Assembly: GCA_019310785.1 (NCBI GenBank)
Contig: JAFDDR010000007.1
Coordinates: 1-35,697 of the forward strand
Source: Deltaproteobacteria bacterium
Lineage (GTDB): Bacteria; Desulfobacterota; DSM-4660; Desulfatiglandales; Desulfatiglandaceae
Length of the DNA stretch: 35,697 nucleotides
Reading direction: 5' to 3'
Shown here: positions 1 to 7,956 of the stretch, piece by piece
Position numbering within the stretch: the stretch's first letter is position 1
Layout of the letters: every line of letters begins with the position of its first letter
The notes under the pieces: model-generated
Told to the model about the DNA's origin: nothing
Databases searched by the model: none
Seen by the model: the letters and a program-made list of their open reading frames with translations, nothing else
Translations under genes and position numbers: made by a program

Positions 1-3000
1 GCCCGGGCGCTTGCAGCGGTCTCGGCCTGGCGGATTGATGATTGATGATTGATGATTGTTGATTGTATTGATTGGGCCTTGGGCCTCGTGCCTTCCGCCT
101 TACGCGTTTCAGTTATCTCTGCCTCCCTTTTTTGAGGCACTGGAACCTGAAAGGGCTTTCCCCCGATTGGGATCAGGAGGGATGCCGAATGCTTATAATC
201 ATGTTCCTGGATGGCTGATGTTCCCTTGTCGTAAAGCGCGTTCAGGTCCACGGGAACCCGTTCTGCAATCAACTGTCCTAAAAGGCGCAAGACCGTGGAT
301 ACGGAGTCCTGGCCCGAAAAGCATGCCGCCCTTGCCACATGGGGCCTGTCTTGAAGAATGTTACGGACCATGCGGGTGCATGAATTTCCAGGTCCCATCT
401 CAAGGAAGATACGGACTCCATCTTTATAGGCTGTATTTATTACTTCAGGAAAATTGATCCCGTGCAATGCCTGGGCTAAAATGGAATCGGCAGCGTTTTC
501 GCGATTGACTTCATAGGACCTTCCCCATGTAGAACTGTAGAAACGGATTCCCGAAGGGGGTGTTGTCTCGAAAAGGTGCAGGTCTCGGTAGGCCTTTTCC
601 ACCTGCCGGACAACTTCACAATGGACCGTGGTTACACCGGACAACGGGAAAAACCGGCAGGCAAGGGCCTCCACTAACTCCTCAACGGCCATGCGGTTCC
701 CGCCTACAAGGCACTCTTCGGGGGTGTTGACGATTAAAAGATAAACTCTCCTCCTGCCTTTGAGGGCCTTTCGGACTATATCCTCTTTACGATTGATCAC
801 CCCAAGCACCCAATCCACTTTTTCGTTATCGGAAAGGTTCCATGCCTTGCGTGCCGCATTGCACGGTCCTGCAAGGTCATCGGTAAAAAGCTTAGAGGAA
901 TTCATACGCACAAGCATCGCATCGCGGTCGGTCCAGAACCCCAATGAAAACAGGGCCGCCGATTCTCCGAGGCTGTAGCCTATGGCCGCGTCAGGCCTCA
1001 CCCCGAAGCCCCGAATGAGATCGCTTATGACGGTGCCTAATGCTACCTGGCCCAAAATTGCAGACTTGGGGTCCTGGTTGATTGCATCTGTGGATTCCGT
1101 ATTCCAGAAAAGGTCAGGCAGGAACTGGTTGAAAAGATAACCGTTTTCATGGTCCTGTTTTCGGAAGATCTCCGGCCAGTGGACGGAAAGCTCACGGCCC
1201 ATTTCTGAGTAGTGGTTTCCCGAACCTGGAAAGACGAATGCCACCTTTCCGCTTCCGCCCATGGGGTCCGGAGAAAAGAAGATACGGTCTACTTCGAAGG
1301 GTTGTAAGGAATTATTGCCGTTCCCGGAAAGCCTTTTGTCAGGGGAGGTTTTAAGGGACTCAATTGAGGAATTAATTTGTGTCAGGAGTTCCTCCCGGCT
1401 GCGAGAGATGAGAGCAATGCCTAATCTGTATTGGGAATCCGTCCGGTTTTGTTTCCACCAGCCACTTGCCAATTGTTCAATAGCTTGTCCCGGCAATTGT
1501 TCCGCATGAGCAAGCAACCGGTTCAACCCTTCTATTATCTCGCTCACATGGTTTCCTTCGATACTGAAAAGGGCTTCGTTTCTCAGGCCCAATGGCTTAC
1601 TCCTCTCTTGCATGCCGGAAGGGCCCTTTGGATTTTCGTATGCTTCCAGGATGACGTGGGTGCAGTTTCCGTCAACACTGAAGGAACTCAGTGCCGCCTT
1701 TCGAGGTCCTTCCGCCCGATTGCGCATCCAGTATTGAGGACCTTGAGGGGAGAAAAACCCGGGTTGCGGGTTGCGGGTTGCGGGTTTCGGGTTGCGAGTT
1801 TCGAGTTGCGGGTTTCGGGTTTCGGGTTGCGAGGTTTGAGTTTCCAGTTTCCAGTTTCCAGTTTCCAGCTTAAGGTTTCTTACGGGTGGCAATATTTCGT
1901 TGTAAAGGCACAGGCAGACTTTCACCAGGGAGGCAAGGCCTGAGGCAGCGCCGGTGTGCCCGATGTCTGCCTTGACGCTTCCCAGGGCGCAACGGGAAGA
2001 TAAGAAAAACTCGGACAGGGCACGGAATTCCATGAGGTCTTCATCCGGGTGCCCGCTGCCGTGGGTCTCTAAATAACTGACCGAGACCGGGTCTATTCCT
2101 GCATCCTCATAGGCCCGTTTCATTGCGGTCTGGTAGGTTTTTATGTCGGGAATATGGGTTTCCACGCCGCCACCTGCGGCCGCGCCCATTCCCTTTATCA
2201 CCGCATAGACCTTATCGCCGGCACGAAGGGCGTGATCTAAAGGCTTGAGAATAACGGCCGAGGCGCCTTCCCCCGTAATCGTGCCGTCGGCCCTCGTGTC
2301 AAAGGGCCGGATATTTCCGGTTCTGGAAAACTCCCGTCCTGCATGTGCCCCGAGGACCGAACGAATATCCCCGGCCAGATCCACGGCCCCAACCACTGCC
2401 TGGTCAATGTCACGGTTTTGCAGCATGCACACTGCGGCATCGAGGGCTCGAATACCCGAGCTTTCCTCGCTTGAGATGGTAAAGCTGGGTCCGCCAATCC
2501 GGAATTCACGGGCAATGCGACTCGCCACAATGCCACCTAAGGCGCCCATGGTCCGGTTGGCGGAAAGTGGTGGACCAGAAGCGTCACGAAGGGATTCAAT
2601 CCAGTCCTTAATATCTTTACCAGACAGATTCAGCCCTAATTGTTTTGACCAGGCCTTGGCCTTTTCGGGAAGCCACCAGCGGAGCTGAAAGTTGGTGGTA
2701 TTCAGGTCGAGGCCGGTCCCGATAAAGACGCCGGTATTCAGCAGGTTCTTCCGGGAGAGGTCCGCGTCGTCTATTGCCCCTTTGACTACATGAAGCATCA
2801 GCAGTTGCTGGGGCAGCATCTCCTCAAGTTCCTTGGGCGGGATGCGATATTGATCTAACGGTATGGAAAACTTATCGATCGTGAAACCTTTAAAGGGAAA
2901 CCTGTCAAGGCCCCGGTCCTTGAACCATTTAGTCTCCTCAGCCCCCCACCAATTGCGGCAGGAACCGGGTTTCACAGAGTCCTTTCCACCAAGCACCCGC

Positions 3001-4535
3001 TCCTGGAATTCCTTAAGAGTATGCCACGGGCCGAAATAAGCCTCCATCCCTACAACGGCAATTTCTGGTTGCTGGTTGCTCGTTTTTGGTTGCTCGTTTC
3101 CAGTTCCAATTTTCAGGTTTTCCCCTGCGCCTTCTGACCTCTGTCCCCCGTCCTCTGACCTCTGATTTCTGACTTCTGTCTTGGAATTCCATTCCTCGAT
3201 GAGGACATGTGCATTGATTCCACCAAACCCGAATGCGCTGACAGCCGCTCGCCTTGGGGTATCATCACCACGCTTTTTCCAGGGCTCGGCCTTTGTCAGG
3301 ACCCTGAAGGGACTGGAATCCATTTTCAGGTCAGGGTGCGGGGTTTTGAAGTTTGCGGTGGGAGGAAGGGTTTTATTTTTGAGCGCTAACAGGACCTTCA
3401 TAAGGGCCGCAGAGCCGGCGGCAGTGAGGAGGTGGCCGATATTGGACTTGACGGAACCGATCACGCATTGTCCGGTTTTCCACCCGTCCTTTCCCCAGAA
3501 GGTTTGAAGGCTTTCAAACTCAACCGCATCGCCTACGGGGGTGCCGGTGGCATGACATTCAATGATATCCACGTCCTTATGGGACCAGTCGGCCTTTTCG
3601 TAGGCCGGGCCCATGGCCCGCAACTGGCCCTCGGACATGGGAGCTAACAGGCTGCCTCCCACGTCGTTTGAAAGCCCGATACCGGCAATCACGGCATAGA
3701 TATGGTCCCCATGACGCAGGGCATCTTCGGTGCGCTTAAGGACAAACATGCCCGCGCCTTCCCCCACCACGAGGCCGTCTCCATTGACCTCAAAAGGGGA
3801 ACATATCCCGGTGGGTGAAAGCGCCCTGAGCTGGGAAAAACCCATCTGGGTATAAAGACAATCAGGCCGGGATAAACCTCCGGTGAGCATGGCGTCTGCC
3901 GTGCCCGAAAGGAGTTGGTCGGCAGCGAGTTTGATGGCGTAGAGGGATGAAGCGCACGCAGCGTCCAAGGTATAGCTTCCAAGGCCGAGCCCTAATGCCC
4001 TGGCAATGATACCACCGGGAAGCCCTGCCACATAACGGTTCACGGGATGGGTTGATCTCTCGCTTTCTCCCTTGATTTCCCCTAAGACCTTTTCCTCAAA
4101 GGTCCTGCCCAAGTACTCGCGGGCAAGGGCCGAAGATTTGTCAGTGGGTAAGGCAATATTACCTATGATCACGCCCACGCGGCTCAAATCCAGATCTTCA
4201 GTAACAGCGTCGCGGAATGCCTGATGTCCGGCGTAAAGGGCTAAATGAAACATAGGGTCGAGTTCTTCGACTAAGGCCCGGCTGATATCGAGTTCCTCTG
4301 AAATGAGTTCAGGGGAAAACCCTTCGACAAAGCAGCCCCGTGTGGAGTAAACCTTGTCGGCCGCGCCTTTTCCGGAATTATATGCATCTTCGGCAGAAAG
4401 CAGCCACCGCCCGTCCGGGACTTGCTTGGTGGAATTGACTCCATTAAGGACATTGGCCCAGAATTGGTCCAGGTCCCGTGCGCCGGGAAATATCCCGCCG
4501 ATTCCAACGATTGCAATTGATTGTGAGTTGTTCAT
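1..4535 (-). CDS. pfaC: Pfa-type megasynthase, KS-CLF-AT (PfaC/Pfa3-like), 3' end beyond window
   Basis: The minus-strand frame is open from ATG 4533-4535 to the left edge, giving 1511 codons with no stop. Residues ~5-470 are a ketosynthase with Cys194 (DAACASS), His328 (CHATGT) and His368 (NIGH). Residues ~510-960 are a second KS fold whose active-site Cys position is Glu691 (SSEESS), while His825 (THGSG) and His860 (IGHT) remain; this is a chain-length-factor domain. Residues ~1092-1400 are an acyltransferase (FPGSG near 1100, GYSLGES with Ser1188). In marine Pfa systems the AT is a separate protein (PfaB); fusion of KS-CLF-AT is known from myxobacterial Pfa3 and thraustochytrid synthases. 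Dehydratase domains probably lie beyond the edge (inference). The start is fixed because the KS motif IAIVGIGG begins six codons later. No Shine-Dalgarno is visible; a terminator-like hairpin precedes it. The linkers are repeat-derived. The cognate pfaA and pfaD lie upstream beyond an opposite-strand insertion. Confidence 0.88.
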   Translation of the reverse strand, partial: MNNSQSIAIVGIGGIFPGARDLDQFWANVLNGVNSTKQVPDGRWLLSAEDAYNSGKGAADKVYSTRGCFVEGFSPELISEELDISRALVEELDPMFHLALYAGHQAFRDAVTEDLDLSRVGVIIGNIALPTDKSSALAREYLGRTFEEKVLGEIKGESERSTHPVNRYVAGLPGGIIARALGLGLGSYTLDAACASSLYAIKLAADQLLSGTADAMLTGGLSRPDCLYTQMGFSQLRALSPTGICSPFEVNGDGLVVGEGAGMFVLKRTEDALRHGDHIYAVIAGIGLSNDVGGSLLAPMSEGQLRAMGPAYEKADWSHKDVDIIECHATGTPVGDAVEFESLQTFWGKDGWKTGQCVIGSVKSNIGHLLTAAGSAALMKVLLALKNKTLPPTANFKTPHPDLKMDSSPFRVLTKAEPWKKRGDDTPRRAAVSAFGFGGINAHVLIEEWNSKTEVRNQRSEDGGQRSEGAGENLKIGTGNEQPKTSNQQPEIAVVGMEAYFGPWHTLKEFQERVLGGKDSVKPGSCRNWWGAEETKWFKDRGLDRFPFKGFTIDKFSIPLDQYRIPPKELEEMLPQQLLMLHVVKGAIDDADLSRKNLLNTGVFIGTGLDLNTTNFQLRWWLPEKAKAWSKQLGLNLSGKDIKDWIESLRDASGPPLSANRTMGALGGIVASRIAREFRIGGPSFTISSEESSGIRALDAAVCMLQNRDIDQAVVGAVDLAGDIRSVLGAHAGREFSRTGNIRPFDTRADGTITGEGASAVILKPLDHALRAGDKVYAVIKGMGAAAGGGVETHIPDIKTYQTAMKRAYEDAGIDPVSVSYLETHGSGHPDEDLMEFRALSEFFLSSRCALGSVKADIGHTGAASGLASLVKVCLCLYNEILPPVRNLKLETGNWKLETQTSQPETRNPQLETRNPKPATRNPQPGFFSPQGPQYWMRNRAEGPRKAALSSFSVDGNCTHVILEAYENPKGPSGMQERSKPLGLRNEALFSIEGNHVSEIIEGLNRLLAHAEQLPGQAIEQLASGWWKQNRTDSQYRLGIALISRSREELLTQINSSIESLKTSPDKRLSGNGNNSLQPFEVDRIFFSPDPMGGSGKVAFVFPGSGNHYSEMGRELSVHWPEIFRKQDHENGYLFNQFLPDLFWNTESTDAINQDPKSAILGQVALGTVISDLIRGFGVRPDAAIGYSLGESAALFSLGFWTDRDAMLVRMNSSKLFTDDLAGPCNAARKAWNLSDNEKVDWVLGVINRKEDIVRKALKGRRRVYLLIVNTPEECLVGGNRMAVEELVEALACRFFPLSGVTTVHCEVVRQVEKAYRDLHLFETTPPSGIRFYSSTWGRSYEVNRENAADSILAQALHGINFPEVINTAYKDGVRIFLEMGPGNSCTRMVRNILQDRPHVARAACFSGQDSVSTVLRLLGQLIAERVPVDLNALYDKGTSAIQEHDYKHSASLLIPIGGKPFQVPVPQKREAEITETRKAEGTRPKAQSIQSTIINHQSSIRQAETAASAR
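34..75. repeat. ATTGATG-type short tandem repeat inside coding sequence
   Basis: Tandem copies of attgatg/attgttg lie in the frame of the minus-strand megasynthase and encode a polar Ile-Asn-His-Gln-Ser segment after the AT domain. The array is out of character with the flanking codons but causes no stop in that frame. Confidence 0.75.
1761..1869. repeat. GCGGGTT / TTTCCAG short tandem repeats in the CLF-AT linker
   Basis: About 110 bp of degenerate heptamers (gcgggtt, tcgggtt) run into four copies of tttccag. In the minus-strand reading frame they encode alternating LETGNWK- and TRNPQP-like residues between the CLF and AT domains. The reading frame stays open on both sides. Confidence 0.8.
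3061..3181. repeat. Low-complexity repeats in the KS-CLF linker
   Basis: The tract contains ggttgct repeats followed by repeated tctgacctctg / tctgacttctg units. In the minus-strand frame it encodes a Gln/Ser/Asn/Glu-rich linker between the first KS and the CLF domain. It resembles intergenic repeat DNA, but the frame is intact. Confidence 0.75.
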
Positions 4536-4539
4536 TATG

Positions 4540-4590
4540 AAAAAAATTGCCGTTTCAGACCCCGGGTTTAAATCCGGGGAAAAAAACGGC
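4540..4590 (-). terminator. Terminator/attenuator-like hairpin immediately before the KS-CLF-AT start codon
   Basis: Reading the minus strand, GCCGTTT (4590-4584) pairs with AAACGGC (4555-4549). Inside it CCCCGG (4579-4574) pairs with CCGGGG (4565-4560) around an 8-nt loop. The stem is followed by AA and seven T (4546-4540). The ATG begins at 4535, so the U tract ends four bases before the start codon, where a ribosome-binding site should be. The geometry is that of an intrinsic terminator; an attenuator or translation-blocking role is inference. The plus strand lacks a U tail after the stem. Confidence 0.6.
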
Positions 4591-4653
4591 TGTCTCCCAA
4601 AAAAATAACTTCTCAGTTCGGGGGCTCCGACCTGCCATGTTTCTTTAAGGCGC

Positions 4654-4691
4654 TCTGTAACCCTGAACGGTGAACCTTGAGCCTGTGAACG
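4654..4691. repeat. TGAAC-rich short repeat tract
   Basis: Degenerate tandem units of ccctgaac / ggtgaacc / tgtgaac lie upstream of the KS-CLF-AT gene. A similar tract occurs at 16645-16680, so related repeat DNA flanks both ends of the region between the third pfa gene's start and the pfaD promoter. Confidence 0.55.
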
Positions 4692-4780
4692 CCTGTCTTT
4701 TAACATGTATCATATCAAGTTGCAAGCCGAGGCATCTGCGTTTTGCCGGCAATCAACCTAAACCTATTCATATCAACAGT

Positions 4781-4809
4781 TTGACTTTCCAATGCTGAGT
4801 GTGTAGCAT
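4781..4809 (+). promoter_or_regulatory. Putative sigma-70 promoter of vapBC
   Basis: TTGACT (4781-4786) and TAGCAT (4804-4809) are separated by 17 nt, just before the antitoxin ribosome-binding site GGAGGTG (4821-4827). The short inverted element CATA-G-TATG overlaps the -10 region and could be an antitoxin operator; that role is inferred from VapB autoregulation. Confidence 0.45.
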
Positions 4810-4831
4810 AGTATGTATATGGAGGTGTATT

Positions 4832-5032
4832 ATGAGAACAAATATCGTGCTTGACGATGATCTGGTTAAAGAAGCCTTTAAATATTCCGGGGCAAAGACA
4901 AAGAAGGAGCTTATCCACCTGGCATTGCAGGAGCTTGTTGAAAATAAGCAGAGGTTAAATCTCCTCGATCTGGAGGGTGAAATCGAATTTGACGCAGATT
5001 ACGATTACAAGCGGTTACGCGAGGGGAAATGA
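4832..5032 (+). CDS. vapB: VapB-family antitoxin
   Basis: This 66-aa protein starts MRTNIVLDDDLVKEAF, the short beta-strand plus helix expected of a ribbon-helix-helix DNA-binding antitoxin (type II VapB/DUF2191-like). Its acidic, aromatic C-terminal tail (about residues 45-66) would wrap the toxin. The ATG at 4832 is preferred over an upstream start because GGAGGTG lies five bases before it and homologues begin at this motif. It overlaps the toxin gene by four bases (ATGA), indicating translational coupling. Antitoxin and toxin-antitoxin complex usually repress their own promoter. The pair sits on the plus strand between minus-strand pfa genes, suggesting acquired DNA. Confidence 0.85.
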   Translation: MRTNIVLDDDLVKEAFKYSGAKTKKELIHLALQELVENKQRLNLLDLEGEIEFDADYDYKRLREGK

Positions 5033-5424
5033 TCTTAACAGACACATCTGTGCTCATCGACTACTTCAGGGGCGTGAAAAATAAAGGCGTTACAAAATTC
5101 AAGAAAGTCCTGGAGCACGATATTCCTTTCGGGATCACCTCCTTCATATTTCAGGAATTACTGCAAGGGGCAAAAACAGAAAAAGAATACAGGCTGTTAA
5201 AAAAATACCTTTCCAGCCAGCGTCTTTTTCAACCTAAAGATCCTGTTGACTCCTCTGCTCAAGCAGCAAGAATTTACTTTGATTGCCGTAAAAGGGGGAT
5301 AACGATAAGAAGCTCGGTTGATTGCCTTATTGCTCAAATTTCAATAGAACATAACCTGCTTCTCCTTCATAATGGCCGTGATTTTGTTCTGATGAAGGAA
5401 CTTATTGATCTGAAATTCTATTAG
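5029..5424 (+). CDS. vapC: VapC-family PIN-domain toxin ribonuclease
   Basis: This 131-aa PIN-domain protein should act as a Mg-dependent endoribonuclease that blocks translation when not bound by VapB. The acidic catalytic set is visible: Asp5 (TDTSVLID), Glu43 (FQELLQG), Asp98 (SVDCLIA) and Asp118 (GRDF). Length is typical of the family. The ATG overlaps the vapB stop as ATGA. All expected catalytic residues are present, so it looks active rather than decayed. The RNA target cannot be read from sequence; initiator tRNA or rRNA are known targets of relatives. Confidence 0.9.
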   Translation: MILTDTSVLIDYFRGVKNKGVTKFKKVLEHDIPFGITSFIFQELLQGAKTEKEYRLLKKYLSSQRLFQPKDPVDSSAQAARIYFDCRKRGITIRSSVDCLIAQISIEHNLLLLHNGRDFVLMKELIDLKFY

Positions 5425-5667
5425 AAGGCCATTTATGTGATGGATCCCATCAGGGTGTCAGATAAAATGCCTGGCTGTGCCGGATTGCATTCCGGCACGT
5501 TAGGTTGATCTTTCATAGCCGGTCACTTGCGTATATGATAGAGTGAAAAATCCGACTGACATTGGAACCCATTGATATTGCAAGTCAAGATATAACATAT
5601 TAGATTGCGTGTTACTCCTATTGGATCATGGGTCACCCTCAATAAATGATTCTCGATTACTTTCTGT
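5425..5667. other. Non-coding gap with one perfect hairpin
   Basis: No gene is supported here. GTGCCGGA (5477-5484) and TCCGGCAC (5491-5498) form a perfect 8-bp stem with a 6-nt loop shortly after vapC. There is no T run on either side, so it may be a REP-like hairpin or a weak terminator. Confidence 0.45.
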
Positions 5668-5695
5668 TTGACGCCAAATTAACTTTTTTTATGGT
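5668..5695 (+). promoter_or_regulatory. Putative promoter of the aconitase X genes
   Basis: TTGACG (5668-5673) and TATGGT (5690-5695) are spaced by 16 nt. They lie about 75 nt before the ATG, which has a purine-rich site GAGAGG (5757-5762) at suitable distance. The match is moderate and based on consensus only. Confidence 0.4.
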
Positions 5696-5770
5696 ACAAC
5701 ATTTGGAAAGCGGATCGGACAACCTCATAGAAATAACCATCCAAACGTGGAATAGAGAGAGGCAAACATA

Positions 5771-7030
5771 ATGCAACTGACTGATGGAGAAAAAAGGATG
5801 TTGAATGGGGAATGTGCCCCCGGTATTCAAAAGGCCGTTGAACTGTTGGTTAAATTGGGGGATTCATTTGACGCAGAAAGACTTGTTCCCATTTCATACG
5901 GTCATATTAGTTATGACCTGTGTCCTGAAGGCTTTTGGAACCTTATGACTGAAGGGGTTCCCCCGACCCCACATCGGGTGACGACCCATCCTTCCTCGCA
6001 GCCCGAAACCTTTAAAGCATGGGGGCTACCCGTGACAGATCAGTGCGTCGAAGAGCATGAAAGGAAGTTGAAAAGGTTCAAACAATTGGGATGGCTGCGG
6101 ACCGAGACCTGTGCCGAATATCTTATCGGTATTATGCCACAGAAAGGGGATATTGTCTCCATGGGGGGCAGTTGCATGCAGGTTGCCAACAACAGCCTGT
6201 TCGGCGCAAGGGTGGATAGGATGGGGGTTTTGGTCTCCTTGGCTGCGGCGGTCAGCGGACGCTGCCCTCTGATGGGCCTGCTCTTACAGGAGAACAGATA
6301 TGCCAGTCACCTGGTGGAGCTGGATGACCTGGATGTGACCGATTGGACCCTTTCCCATTATCATTGTCTGGGTTACTACATCGGCGACCAGATCCCGGGA
6401 TTCAAGCCCGTGGCTGTGAATGGCCTGCCATCCAATCTTTCCTTTGATTTTGTCCGTGCATTGGTGATTTCAATGCCCACATCAGGGGCTGTGACCCTGG
6501 GTCACGTAGTTGGATCTACACCGGAGGCCCCAACCCTTGAGGCAGCCCTGGGAAACAGGAAGCCGGAACAGGTTATCAGGGTGGGAAAGCAGGATATGTC
6601 TGAGACCTGGGAAAGGCTTAATGTCTGGGATGACGATATTGTGGAGCATGTATCCTTTGGCTGCCCCCATGCCACAATTGACGAAATAGGTCGCATCTCC
6701 GCCTTGTTGGAGGGCAAAAAATTAAAGGCATCCCTCCTGATAGGGGCATCAGTGTCTGTTGAGGCCCTGGCGAGACACCAGGGATATGCCGGTATTATCG
6801 AAGAGGCAGGTGGGCATTTTCTGCCTGTCTGTCCTTCCATTGGCAACCCCTTTACCCGCCGGGATATTGCCGGGCACAAGCAGGCAAAGAGTGCAGCTAC
6901 GAACTCGGCCCGAAATGCCCACTATTTGGCCACGGTCAGTGGCGTCAAGGTCTTTTTCGGAACGGAAGAAGAATGCGTCAAAGCAGCTATAACGGGAAGA
7001 TGGAAAGGAGAGATGCCGAAATGGAAATAA
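5771..7030 (+). CDS. Aconitase X catalytic (large) subunit
   Basis: This 419-aa protein belongs to the aconitase X family (DUF521), which dehydrates hydroxy acids using an Fe-S or metal site. Known activities are cis-3-hydroxy-L-proline dehydratase (bacteria) and phosphomevalonate dehydratase (archaea). Candidate metal-ligand cysteines are Cys114 (ETCAEYLIG), Cys298 (SFGCPHA) and Cys354 (PVCPSIGNP). The usual ESSAV-type segment before the NS-LGAR motif reads GGSCMQVANNSLFGAR here, so this member is divergent and its substrate is uncertain. Its last 10 bases overlap the small-subunit gene, as expected for a heteromeric (type II) enzyme. No hydroxyproline or mevalonate gene is adjacent. It lies on the strand opposite to the surrounding pfa genes. 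Confidence 0.85.
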   Translation: MQLTDGEKRMLNGECAPGIQKAVELLVKLGDSFDAERLVPISYGHISYDLCPEGFWNLMTEGVPPTPHRVTTHPSSQPETFKAWGLPVTDQCVEEHERKLKRFKQLGWLRTETCAEYLIGIMPQKGDIVSMGGSCMQVANNSLFGARVDRMGVLVSLAAAVSGRCPLMGLLLQENRYASHLVELDDLDVTDWTLSHYHCLGYYIGDQIPGFKPVAVNGLPSNLSFDFVRALVISMPTSGAVTLGHVVGSTPEAPTLEAALGNRKPEQVIRVGKQDMSETWERLNVWDDDIVEHVSFGCPHATIDEIGRISALLEGKKLKASLLIGASVSVEALARHQGYAGIIEEAGGHFLPVCPSIGNPFTRRDIAGHKQAKSAATNSARNAHYLATVSGVKVFFGTEEECVKAAITGRWKGEMPKWK

Positions 7031-7425
7031 GCGCCCATATGGTAAGCGCCGGCAAGGCGAAAGGGCAGGCCCTGGTCTATAAGGGACCATTTTCTTTCAT
7101 GGGGGATCTGGATCCGAACACGGGAAGGATCCCCGTTCCAAGGCACCTGTTGGAGGGGGAAAACATAGCGAATAAGGTTTTTGTTTTCACGACGGGTAAG
7201 GGATCAAGCGGGGGTGATTGTATTGCATGGATGGCCAAGGAGAATGGAAATGCGCCTTCAGCCATCATCTGCCTGGACAGTGAACCAGTATTGTCGGGAG
7301 CCGTTATCATTACCGGCATCCCGACCGTGGATCGTCCGGATAAGGATATATTCGAGCTGATTCAGACGGGAGATTACGTAAAAGTCGATGCGACAGCAGG
7401 CATTATTGAAATCGTTGGCAAATAG
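7021..7425 (+). CDS. Aconitase X small (swivelling-domain) subunit
   Basis: This 134-aa protein is the DUF126 swivelling domain that completes aconitase X. It shows the family core KVFVFTTGKGSSGG, where the serine loop contacts substrate, then a nucleotide-free beta/alpha layer ending EIVGK. ATG 7021 is chosen because AGGAG (7006-7010) lies 10 nt upstream and homologues start near here; a longer start at 6973 would run through the large subunit. The 10-bp overlap implies coupled translation and a fixed ratio of subunits. The specific substrate is unknown. Confidence 0.85.
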   Translation: MEISAHMVSAGKAKGQALVYKGPFSFMGDLDPNTGRIPVPRHLLEGENIANKVFVFTTGKGSSGGDCIAWMAKENGNAPSAIICLDSEPVLSGAVIITGIPTVDRPDKDIFELIQTGDYVKVDATAGIIEIVGK

Positions 7426-7956
7426 ACGTATCAGGTCAATATTTGGGGGAACTCGAATTTATGAAGACATCTCTTGCATAGCGACCGGCCTCGATCGAGG
7501 CATGCGGATTTCTTTTCAAAGAGCCGCATAACCTTGCTGTGGCTCGAATCACGGCGGTCCACTTTAAAACTCGGCCCTGGACAGCCCCTTCGATGATAGC
7601 ACCTATTATGTTTGGCTGTCCCACCTGTCGGAAGCCGGCTGGTTAATGTATTTGGGGCGTTAAAGATGCGTTGTAGAGATAAAAATGCGCCTCTTTGAAA
7701 AGAGATCCGCATGCCTCACCAATATGGACTAATGCCGCTAAATATTGAGCTGATACAAATAGACCAATGATAAAGCCAAATAACATATTGCGTTGCATTT
7801 GCCTTTTCATTAACAAGTCCGATGGGGTCGCCTATAAGGAAAAAGGGGACTATAATGGAACACCTGTAAGGTCAAATATGATTAAAGCCTTGCGGCTTTT
7901 CTGGTGGTGAGCTTAGGCGCAATTAGATCTGTTAATTTGATGAAAAAGGTAAAACC
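7426..7956. other. Intergenic region between convergent acnX and pfaA
   Basis: About 530 bp separate two convergent transcription units. A short stem AAAGCC-TTGC-GGCTTT (7884-7899) could be a weak bidirectional terminator. A 62-codon minus-strand frame (7436-7624, GTG start) shows no recognisable domain and no good ribosome-binding site, so I do not call it. It could be gene debris from whatever event placed the plus-strand block here. Confidence 0.4.

Noticed and set aside
1761-1869. Possible CRISPR or satellite array
   Set aside because: Units are 7 bp, degenerate and without unique spacers, and the tract is in frame within a coding sequence.
56-1943. Plus-strand open frames of 133, 82 and 170 codons at the left end
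   Set aside because: They are antisense to the AT/linker part of the KS-CLF-AT gene, whose minus-strand frame is open throughout and carries all family motifs.
7436-7624. A 62-codon minus-strand frame between acnX and pfaA
   Set aside because: Only a GTG start, an in-frame stop just upstream, no ribosome-binding site and no family I can identify; at most gene debris.
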